Of a stretch of DNA of 64,000 nucleotides, positions 37,921 to 49,900 are shown piece after piece. The stretch's first letter is position 1. Every line of letters starts with the position of its first letter. The notes under the pieces were generated by a model that saw only the letters and a list, made by a program, of their open reading frames with translations, had not been told where the DNA came from and made no database searches. A program made the position numbers and the translations under genes. The DNA lies in contig CM067366.1 in NCBI GenBank assembly GCA_034401795.1, positions 73,331,087 to 73,395,086 of the forward strand, given 5' to 3'. The DNA is from Chaetoderma sp. LZ-2023a. Lineage: Eukaryota; Mollusca; Caudofoveata; Chaetodermatida; Chaetodermatidae.

Positions 37921-40900
37921 TTCGGTGAGGGTTCGATTTCGGTGAGGGCCTCTGGTATGCCTGGGCAACTGCCCAGCCTGCTCACTCCTAAATCCGGCCC
38001 TGAAACTGTTCATGCTCTTAGGAGTAAAATAACCGTAATCATTAACCAGATTTACTGAATCCTGTATTTATTCCCCAGATTTAAATTTAAATGTGATTTC
38101 TTACGACAAAATTTCCTTGATATATATAAAATTATAAATCGTACCTACTATTGTCTGTGCGATGCCAATAGCTAGAAGAATGAATATCACTATAACGCCT
38201 GGTAATAAAGAACAGAGTCACGGTGTAAACACGCATATACATATATAGAAACAAAGCATTAGCTAAATAGATTTAAAATCAACTACAATGAAAGGACACA
38301 TTTCTAGCTAAGCTCTGCTCACTCTTTATGTGTGCTGAAATCTAAATTTCACTGTAACACTACTACGGTAAGCTGCTGAATATTTTATATTTATATTATG
38401 GCAGCAACAACTCCCAGGGAGATTAGTTTCAAAATAATATTCAACAATGTTTATTAACCTTTTAACACTCATCTCACCCAAAAATTACTTCTGCAGTAGT
38501 CTTGAACAAGAGGCCCAAGGGGCCTGTATCGCTCACATGGACCCGAACAAAATGAGATGACCACTGGAACTAGATGATATTTCTTGAGTGTTGAATCAAT
38601 CCCCCAAGCGGTTTCGGAGATTTTTAAAGACATTTTAAACTAGAGCCGACCTCCAGAGGACTCTTCTAACCAAATTTGGTTGAAATCTATTAAGAAACCA
38701 AGAAGATGCGTTTTGACAGTTTTCAGTAAATTTTGCACAAAATCTAATCTTTTTACCCAAAAAATTGAAATATTAAAAATCTGAATAAACTTTCTAGAGC
38801 CTACCTTGGTATGGCACTTCTAGCCAAATGTGGTTGAAATCTGTCAAGAAACTAAGGAGGAGATGCGTTTTGACACTTTTCGGTAAATTTTAAACAAAAT
38901 CTAAGTTTTTTACCCTGAAATTTGAAATATCCAAAACCTGTTCTAGAGCCTACCCCCATAGGATCATTTTAGCCAAATTTGGTTGAAACCCGGCAAGCCG
39001 TTAAGGAGGAGATACATTTTAAAGCAAAAGTTGATGGACAAACAGACGGACAGACAGACGGACGACGGATGGCATGGCATAAGCTCACTTGGCCATTCTG
39101 GCCAGGTGAGCTAAAAATGTCCATTTGCAGACGAAGAGAAGACTATTTTAAGCAATTTACCAATTTTCTATGAGAAAATTGAAATTTTCTTGAATAAATT
39201 CGAGGATTAAATTGAAAATTCATCACAGATATAGAATTCATACACTTCATGACAGAGTCTTTCATCCGCTCGGTCGATCACAAGTCGGTCGGTCGATCAC
39301 ACGTTGGTCGGCCGATCACAAGTCGCTCACAAGTTGGTCGGTCAATCACATGTCGCTCGGTCGATCACAAGTCGCTCGGTCGATCACAAGTCGCTCGGTC
39401 GATCACAAGTCAGTCGGTCGCTCATAAGTCGGTCAGTCGATCACAAGTCGGTCGGTCGATCACAAGTCAGTTGGTCAATCACAAGTCGGTCGGTCGATCA
39501 CAAGTCAGTCGGTCGGTCGATCACAAGTCGGTCGGGCAATCACAAATTGTTCGGTCGCTCACAAGTCAGTCAGTCGATCACAAGTCAGTCGGTCAATCAC
39601 AAGTCGGTCGGTCGATCACAAATTGGTCGGTCGCTCGGAGGTAAATTTTCAAAAATAGTTTTCTCTTGCGCATGTGTCTTGGTCTGCAAATGGACATTTT
39701 CTATGAGAAAATTTAAATTTTCTTGAATAAATTCGCCGGTTAAAGGGTTAATAGCAAGATAAATGTTCAGACTTGAGCTGACCTTTACATCCTAAATAAG
39801 ATGGTGTTTTGGGCACGCGAATCCAACTACGTGAATATCGAGATGAGGAGGCCATGTTACCATTGCCTTCAGTCACCACTGTTCCATCATCACCATCTCT
39901 AAAAGGCCTAAGATGATCAGCAGCATTTGAGGTATCTCCAGTTTGTGAAAAAGCGACATCGTATGTTGGTGGTGGTGGTGGTGATGGTGGTCTCGTTCGA
40001 TGATCTGTGTTACTAAGGGAATGAACCAGTGATGGAACAACACGGAATGCTGTACCAAATAGTGATTCATACGATGGTGGACGTTCTGAAATCAACATAG
40101 AAGATCAAATAATTCGAGTACAAATGCAATACAGATTCACTTTAAATGTAAAAATTAATTACGAAAATTAAAATTTTTGCCTCGTGAATGCCAATTAACA
40201 TGTCAAGAGATGATTGTTGAACATTTACTACTTGAATGAATGGCTTGGTTATCAAGCCAGTCATTCTATTGGTAAATTTTCAAAAGGTCTAAAGTTCGGA
40301 CTGCAAATGGACATTTTGCAAGACCACTGCACAGCTTCAGTGAGCAGCATATGAGAATTAGAAGTCATTGGGAAGTGGAAGGACTAAACATCCCATATCA
40401 ATGTTGATGCTGGGTTGTACTTGTTTGGTGGACTTTTGAGAGCTGGCGCTGACTGAGAAACTGTGTTGGTTTGCGATGGTTTTGGTAGCGGGGTTCACTG
40501 GAAGACCAGTCCTCTGTCTGCAGTTTGGTAGAGTTGACAGGCTAGCAGCTCCTTGGACAAGTACTGATAGTGATCAACCACGCAATGCACATGCTAGATG
40601 CATCATTCAAACATCACTGACTGGATGACGACGTGCATCATTAGTTCTGCAAACCCGCCTCCGGCCATGTACCAGCACTGAATAAATGTTGAGTTGTGAT
40701 ATAAGATAGAAAGATCCGCACAGGCCTGGATTTATGTTCATAAGATGTTGAGAGACATGAGTGATGAAGTGAGTCGGAAGAAATTGTTGTGATGTTTTGC
40801 CATAACAGCCTGAACTGGACCCTGCATGCCCTAGAAAACAATAGAGTCCTCAGTATGTGCCATCAACAAATCATGCTGTAGTGAAGGAGGCTCAGGGTTC

Positions 40901-43900
40901 CCACAGATTATTGAAAATTGAATTCAATGGCTTTTCAAATATTTTGTTACGGTGTGGTCTCTTTTACCTCACCTTCTTGCCGTCAGTTCCTTCCCACATA
41001 ATTCTTTATTATCACATTTTAATTACAACATTTTAGAAATAGGGGATTACAAGCCATAAATGATTAATGTTTTTGAAATTTGTTTTAGAGCATGATTGTT
41101 TCACACCATAGCCGTGGAAGTTGTTTGACGATGGCAGACTAAAGGAAATTTTCAATTCTGACTAAATATAAGACCTTTCAAGGCCATGAAAACGCAGTAT
41201 TTTATTTCCAAGCATTTTCAAGGTTGCTGCAATCAGTCATTTTGATTGTGATGATGCCAACTACATGTAACATTGACATTTTAATTATGATGCCAGATGC
41301 TTCATGAGTGACAGATCAGATGCCGACATTGACAAATTCTGACCGATATATCACATCCTGAGAAGAATCATTCGCAGTAACCCTTTCACCGATGAATTCC
41401 CCATATCTCATTTTCAAGGCAACCATACAGGAAAACTGGTGAATATTTTGAAATTAATTTGACTGAAAGCTGTTGCTGCCTAAGGCAGCAACTGCTTCCA
41501 GCAAAATTAATTCCAAAATATTCAACAGAATAAGCTATACATCATAAAGAATTTATTTTTTCAGAGATTTGTTTGTGAAAGCGTTAATCGTCAACAGGTA
41601 GGTTCTTGTCGATTGATCCATGTTTTAAGGAGACATATGGTAACCTAAACCGTAGAAAGCTCATTGATGTCCATACTAAAATCAATAGATTAAGGTAACC
41701 CGTTTCAGGTCCCCTAAAATAAATTAAGGCAACCTCATGGAGAATGTTTTCAACAGGTTACCATAACAGCACAGGCCTGCACCATAATGTCATAATCAAC
41801 TATGTGACGTGTAGGATGACGTTATAATCAATGATGCCATGAATGACTTAGATAAGTATGTCATGAACACATAATTGATGACGGACTAAGCATTGTTGTA
41901 CGAATTGTATGTCTTTACTATTTAATAAACATGAGGTTGAATGGCAGCAACAGCACCCAGTCAAATTAGTTTTAAAATATTCAACAGCTTACCTGTGTAG
42001 TTTTCTAGAAATTAAGATTCAGATCAATCCCAACATGGGCACAGCATGGGTGGAGCTGATCTAGAGATGGGTGGGGCATAGCTAAAAGTGGCTACCACTA
42101 TTCGGATATAGAGCTGAAATGGATTTAAAATATATCATCAGAAAAAGCATTTACACATATACCGGTGGATGGAACAGCTCATAGATAATTTAACATTAGG
42201 CAGCATTATATTGCCAATGTCTTCCAATCTAACTATGATTTTAAAATATTCAACAGTACGTTTTATTTTGTCTTGGAAAGCTGTTAAATTATTTCATGCT
42301 GAGCTGCGCTGTAGTAGAGTTTGAGAGAAGATCAAAACATTTCCTTACCATAAGCGGCTATTGATCGAGATGCATTTCGTGTGATGACATGATTTCCAGA
42401 AATAGTTTCAGCTGAAATGTGAGAAAGAAGGTAAATCAGTACAATTTTGAAGACACACTGATAACGAGAGGCCCAAGGGGCCTGTATCGCTCACCTTGAA
42501 TTATTGGCCACTGGCACAATCGAACAAAACGAGATGATCACTGGAAAAATTTACCAATTAGATTTCTGTGAAGAAGGTTTAGCCAAGACTTATTAAAATC
42601 GTCCCAGTAGTCTTTTTATGATTTTCTCAAAAGTTTGCCGAAAATTCAAGATGTTCCCAAAAACGATAAATTCTGATTGATTCATCAGGGTTCTGCCCAG
42701 GATGAAATTAGTGCCGGACATTTTTACAGAAATTTTACAAAGTCCCTTGAAATAAAGCTTAATTTCAACAAAATATGTGAAAAGTGGTGGTTAAAAATGA
42801 TAGTTTAGTCTTTAGTGCTGGTTCAAATTGTTGAGTGGTGGCTAATCCCGACCAGTGTGGGTAGAACCCTGATTCATGGTGGACATGTTTTTTGACATAT
42901 CATATTTCGGCCATACCCCTTCAGCGGTTCTGGAGAAGTCGTGTTCGCGAAAACTAGGGCATCCAAGATGGCCACTGAACCATTTGGTCAAACAAGTTCT
43001 TTTGGACAAACTTGGCTTACATCTTGCCCTAGATGATGTTTCGTGAGTTTTGAATCGATTCCCCAAGTGGTTTTGGGGAAGATTTTTAAGGATGTTTCTA
43101 AAAATTGGCTTTGTTTGAACAAACTTGGATCTCTATGCCCCAAGGATGCTTCCTGCCAAATATAATTGAAATCGGTGCAGTGGCTCTTGAGAAGACATTT
43201 AAAATTTCCCATTGCTTTAGTATGGGAAGTTTTTTGGCGGGAAAATGATCCAAGATGGCCGCCAAACCATTTACCGGTATCCAACAGTTTTGAAAATGGC
43301 AAAGTTGAGATCCGAATACCCAAAAACATATATAAAACCAATTTCGGCCTCAAAATCTATCAAATAAAGATCCAACATGGCTGCCAAATTGGGCTATGGT
43401 GGCCATGATTTTTGACGGGTCAATTTCCCTTGAACAACCTTTAATGGCCCTTAGTCGTTAATCATATCTCCCAAATGTCGACCTGATCCCTTCAGCGGTT
43501 CTGGAGAAGTCTTTGTCACGAAAATTTAGTCAATCAAGTTCTCTTCAACAAACTTGGCTTACCTCTTGTCCTAGATGATGTCTCATGAGTTTTGAATTGA
43601 TGCCCTAAGCGGTTTCAGATTTTTAAAGACGTTTCTAAAAATTGGTCGAAATCCAAGATGGCTGCTGGCCAAATTGCCCGATTGGCTTCGTTTGAACAAA
43701 TTGGGTCTCTATGTCCTAAAGGTGCTTCCTGACAAATATAATTGAAATCGGCCCAGTGGTTCTTGAGAAGTTGTTTAAAAAACCGATGACTGACAGACAG
43801 ACAGATGGATGACGGATGGTCGCCATGGCATAAGCTCATGTGGCCATTCTAGGCAGGGGAGCTACTGTGTAATAACCAGTAAAACAGGGAAATGTAGTCA

Positions 43901-46900
43901 TACACTATTGATATGAGTCTACAGGCATTTAGTAACATTCTACTCAAACCTTTACTGTATTGTACTGTATGCACATCTAACTGACACTATCGTTAACCCT
44001 TTAATCCTCAAATTTGTTCAAAAAGTTTTCAATTTTCTCATATAAAATGTCCATTTGCAGACAAAAATACTATTTTTGAAAATTTATCACTGGAATGACT
44101 GGCTCGGTTATCGAGCCAGTCATTGCAGTGGTAAATTTTCAAAAACCATCTTCTCTTGGCCTGCAAATGGACATTTCCCAAGACCACTGCAAAAGCCATT
44201 TTTGGCCAGGATTGGCAATTTCCTTGGAAATACCGGGAAATACTCAGATATCTGATGGTGGCAATTTTATATATTTAATCATGCTTAAGAAAACACTGAC
44301 AAGCATTAGTAAATATCATCTAGTGACATATATGCATAAGTTGCAAACCTATGTATAAGGAACATAGTCTTCTAACCGCTAAAGCAACACTACATTAGAC
44401 AAACTGAACATCAAATAATTTTATGAGGTATGACTGAATATTTGACAGTAAATCACCATCTCACTTGGAGTTCAGTAGATCTATAAAATTCCTACCCAAT
44501 AATAAGAAGCTTTGACTATATGTACTGTCAGAACATGCAATGTAAACTTACTTTTGATGTCTACCTATTGCTGTGTATTTGATTTAATCAAAGTCAGCGA
44601 AAAATGGCTTCAGCAGTGGGCTAGGTAAATGTCAACTTGCAGACCAAAAGAAGAATATTTTTTTTAATTTACCACTGGAGTAACTGGCTTGTTAACTGAG
44701 CCAGTCATTCCAGTAGTAGATTTTAAAAAATAGCCTTCTTTTGATCTGCAAATAGATATTTTCACTGAGATAATTGCATGAACAAATTTGAGTGTTAAAG
44801 GGTTAAATAACTAATTCACTCTCTGGAATATAATTATATCTAAGTTAGCGCTATGATGACTGAATACATTTCATTCTGAAGTTGCAGAAATGTTAAAATT
44901 GTATTTGCTATTTAAACTTGAAATCTACAGAATATGTTGAAATTAATGTGAGTCTTTTCAATCATATTGTAGCATGCAATAGTATAAATACTAAATAGTA
45001 CATAATATCAGTGCCATCTCAATCCGTTAATCCCAATTAGGCACCTTGCTGTCTTTCCATTGTGAGACAATATCACACCAGTATATGAGCTGAGTGTGGT
45101 AGACAGCCGAGCTCAGAGCATTGATTTACATAGAAATCCAAGGCTAACAAAACAATACTTGTATACTTACCGGCGGCAGTTTGGTAACTTATGTTTAGAT
45201 CTCTATTTTAAATCAATATTCTGATAGTCTGAAAATTCAAGGCAGTATAATAGATTTGTATTTAATGTCACAATATGAACAACATGCTAATTATGCATTG
45301 TATATCAGTTTAAACGAAATCACAGGTTTCTTTTTTCACGAGAGTTGTTATACTTACCTCCCTAACACTCTATGATATTTCCTAAATATTGACCTTCACT
45401 CAATAACCCCCCATTTAAAAAGATAGGTGCCCTTAATGGGCAGGTAGATAGGTGACAGTCAGCCGGATGCCAGCCGCAACCTCGCGCATGCGCAGACTGT
45501 CACTGCCTCAGCTGGACTATTAGCCGACACATGCAACTTAAAAGCCTGAAGACCGAGCCGGCCGGGTCCATGTTAGGGAGGTAAGTATAACAACTCTCTT
45601 GTGAAAAAATAAATCTGTGATTTCGTTAATTTCACTTCAAGAGATATACTTACCTCCCTACCACTCTATGATATTGCCAGAATTCGTAAGAGAATTTGGA
45701 GGGAGGGAGGCAAGGTCAAAAGACCAGCTCATCCCTTGCGCGCTTTGCGCATGAAGCACTAACATCTGAAATTGTGTGACACACACAATCAGGCAATGAT
45801 TTGAACATCGGAAAAAACAACCGATGGTGAGAGTAATGACCATATGTCAAATGCCCTACCCACTCCTTTTGGGAAAGGAGAAGCTATGACCTTAATGTCC
45901 CGTACAATCTCTAAGTACTGGTGCTAAGTACTACAGGACAAGAGACGAAAGGCTTCATTCCGTATACTCTCAATAAATTAATCACAAAATACACAGATAC
46001 CATTACATTCTTGTTAAATAAGGGTAATACATCGTGACAATAAATTATGTAACAACAAAAGGCAGTACTGACCTTATGCATATATACACCTGATCATCTT
46101 TTGAATATCGATAAGGCAAGAGGCTTAGTGGTGTCACGGAGGTAATGGTCGGTAAAACTTGACTCACAGTTCCACTGAGCTACGACATGTTGTCATCCAC
46201 CGGCACCCCATTAAACAGGGCGGTGGATGCCACTACTCCACGAACACTGTGAGCCTCGGCTAAGTCAACTTGTTTACCAGTGGCAAAATTGAATACATTC
46301 CACAATCCACCTAGATATAGTGTCTTTTGACGCCCTGCTACGGGGTTCAATATAAGACAACCATAACGAGGATGGATCCGTCCGCCATTCCTGTGTACGT
46401 TGTTTGTACCTGTTTAATGCGTGGACTGGACACCATGCTTTTGAATTAAGATTAAACCTAGTCAAAGCTGGTAAAAAAATTGGTTGACCTGGATATTTCA
46501 AAGTGGTTCTTAGCCATGAAATTTATCCTAGGTAAAAGCCTAAGGCCTTCCCCTGTAACCACATAACGGTCTGCCTCGGCGGATAAAGCATGAATCTCGC
46601 TTTTCCGTTTTGCAGAGGCCGCAGCAATTAAAAATACAGTCATAAGTGTCAACATTTTCATAGAAATGGCACTTAGTGTTTTAAAGGGTTTATCTGCTAG
46701 CACTTGGAGTACTAGAGATAAACTCCAAGACGGAATCGCTGGTGGATTTCTCAGTCTTAGAATACCCATGCCTTTTATTAAAGTGTTCAATGAACAGATT
46801 TCATCACTTCCCCTATCAGCCAAGCAAGGGATAACTGACATCAAAGCTGACTTGTAGCCAGCAATAGAGTTAGGCCTGAGGCTATAGGCATCACACAGGT

Positions 46901-49900
46901 GACAGAGGAAATCGGCTACTACCTGAATAGATGCATCCATTGGATTAACATCTCTGTTTGAGCACCATTCTGCAAATCGATTGCTTTTATAGTTATATGC
47001 TCTGGCGATTGACCCTTTTCTGGTTTTTGCCATAAACATTGCTGCTTGCTCAGAAAAGCTCTCCTTACCTTTAGATTCCTTGCCAATATCCATGCAGTCA
47101 ATTGGAACATTGACGGGTTGTTGTGAAGGGACTTGCCCTGGAAAATAACATTGTCCATTAGAGGCAGAAGAACCGGATTGCAGACCAGAAGGTCCAGCAG
47201 ATCCATATACCATGATCGGCTTGGCCAATTTGGGGCAATTAGAAGCACTTGACACTCCTCCTGCCTGATTTTCTGAAGGACTTTTGGAATCAGGATTGCT
47301 GGTGGGAATGCGTATGCATACATTCTCTCCCAGCTGATAGCTAACGCATCTGTTGCGTAAGCGCTTGAATCTGGAATCGGAGAGACGTATGTCGTCATCT
47401 TCGCATTCTTGTTCGTTGCGAACAAATCTATCTTGGGTTTCCCAAAGTGGTCGAACAGACGATCCGCCACACATTGATTTAATTGCCATTCCGTAGGCAA
47501 AACACTCATCCTTCGGCTCAATGAGTCTGCTAACAGATTTAGCCTTCCCGGAATGTGAACTGCCTTCAAGGTGATCATATGATCTAGACACCAGCAAAGC
47601 AGTTTCCAAGTCATCATACAGACTGGGTGACTTCGTTCCACGCTGGCGGTTTATGTAAGTCACTACTGTTGAGTTATCTGATCGAACCAGAACAATCTTG
47701 CCCTGAACTTTCATTAAGAAATGTTCTAGGCCCAGAACGACTGCTCGTAATTCCAGTAGATTTATATTTTCTTATGACTGATCCAGATTCCAAAGCCCTG
47801 ATACTGTGCCTTCTTCCAGGCAAGCCTCCCCATCCCTCCACTGATGCATCTGTGTACATCGTTATTTGAGGGTGGGGTGGGGTGAACATCACACCTGCCA
47901 GCAGATTCTCTCTCTTCATCCTCCATTGAAGGTGGTGAACAAGAGGTCCCAACACTGACACCTCTGAGTCTAGGAAACCTGTCCTCTGGGTCCACTGTGT
48001 CATGAGAAATAACTGGATAGGCCGTCTGCGCAAGGCCACCTGTGGAATGACTGGTTACAGAGAACCCATCAACCCCAGCATTCTTATGTAAAACTGTGCC
48101 AGTACATGACGACTGTTGCACACTGACTGTATTACTGAGATGAGTATTTCTACTCTCTCCTGAGTAGGATAAACATACCCTATCTCTAGATCGAAGACCA
48201 TTCCCAGGTAAACAAGCTTCTGGGATGGAGTCTGGGATGGGATGGATTTCTGAAAGTTTATTGTCCAGTCTGTGAGTTTTCAAATCTATCTCCAGATTTG
48301 CTGCAACACTTTCCCGATTGTGTGCTTTTAACAGCCAATCATCTATGTAAGTGTGGATGGCTATGCTTCTCCTGTGGAGGTATGCTGTTATTGCAAGAAC
48401 CACCCTGGTGAACATCCGAGGAGCCATGGAAATTCTGAATGGTAAAACTTTGAATTCCCACTGTCAGCCCTGGAATGCGAATCTCAGGTACCGATGAAAA
48501 CTCTTCGCAATTGGAATGTGGAAATAAGCATCCTTCAGATCTATGAACGCCGTCCACATTCCCATCTCCAACCCAGTAAACACCATCTTGACTGTTTTAA
48601 ATTTTGAAACTCGGTGTGCATATGAACTTGTTCAATGGCTTGAGGTTCAGAATTGGTCTCCACCCTCCAGTGCTCTTTTTCACTAGAAACATGGTTGAAT
48701 AGAAGCCCGGGCAATTTTGCGCCGGTTCAATTGCTCCTTTTTGTATGAGGGAATTTATCTCTTCCTCTATACACAACCGTTGATCTGGATCTCTTGCAAT
48801 TTGAGCCCAGATCGGAACCAGAGACAGGTGCAATGGTGGGCCTATCGCTCAGTCGGGCTGGTACCCGGCTGAAAACCATCGCAAGATTAAGCGGTCCTGG
48901 GTTAACCGCTCCCACTCCTGCTTGTGAAGGGTCAATCGACCTCCCACGGGTCCACCTAGGGAGAGAGGTGGACATAAGCAGTGCAAGAGTGGGACTGTCT
49001 GGTTCTAGCATTGGTGTGGTTCTTGTTGAAATCGGCCCATCAGGCACGATTACCACGACCCGATCCTCGGTGCGCGGGTGGCTGGCTGGCTGGCTGCGCT
49101 TGAGGAGCCTGCCCCTATCACACACCACTGCAGGCCTGTGCTGGCATGGCCATGGCCTACGCTGCGCCGCTGGCTGGCCTCTGACTTGACCAGCGCCACC
49201 TCGTGCCTGCTGTGGACGGTACGCACGGAGCGCTGCACGAATGTGCTCCCTACGAAGCACCTCAAATTGTTCATGTAGCGCCCTCTGATTACTGACTAGA
49301 GTGACTGTCTCCTGGAGGTGTCTACATCCCTCACCCCCAGAGACCAGGACCTGACATAGGCGTCTGCAGCAGCCTGTTGTACAGATCCTGAGATGGACAC
49401 AAATTATCTACTGCAAATCTGCATCTCACCCTAACACTTCTAGTCACTGTCCTACTCATGCAGTCTAGAGCCAGGTTAATACCATCCTGGATGGCTCTCT
49501 GAACTGAGACAGGGCTTGCTTGGCGCGATGCAGATGCTGTTACTACACCCTGTAACAGCTGTGAGACATGCGAGAGCGCCACCATGGATGCTCTCTGCAT
49601 CGCGCAATGCGGTGTTTACTGAGCGCCCCTGCGCTCCCGTGTCAGAACGGAAGGAAGCCTGGCTGCGTGTTCTCGTCAAGCGCTGCGCGATCATCAGCAC
49701 TTGGCTTTGGCACTGTACCGTATTTCTGGTATTGGTCAGCAACAATACGGCACCGCCTCGCCACCTCGTGGGGGGGGGGGGCCTTCGCAAGCCATCCATG
49801 AGGCTTAATGGACGTCTCTGCCGCCGTGAACATATCAACTATATGGTCTGCTAATGGTAGAGATGGCATGGCAGTAAAAGCTAGCTTTCCAGCCAACCAC

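Larger units (their letters stand above)
38455..39752. mobile_element. MITE family B copy split by two insertions or expansions
   Basis: Left part TTTTAACACTCATCTCACCC (38459-38509), middle part AAATGTCCATTTGCAGACG (39115-39205), right part GGTAAATTTTCAAAAATAG to GGTTAAAGGGTTAA (39640-39752). The gaps are filled by a family C element (38510-39114) and a 16-bp minisatellite (39262-39640). Confidence 0.75.

Noticed and set aside
39212..39726. Three overlapping Arg-Ser-Val-Asp-His repeat ORFs
   Set aside because: 16-bp minisatellite open in several frames.
40400..40860. Tc1-like transposase relic
   Set aside because: Only a vague Arg-rich resemblance; no catalytic DDE blocks or terminal repeats seen.
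45150..45200. Possible small exon of gene 2 before the donor-like GCCG|GTAAGTAT (minus strand)
   Set aside because: The stretch from the nearest acceptor is 32 nt, which breaks the phase-1 pattern, and carries no family-like sequence.
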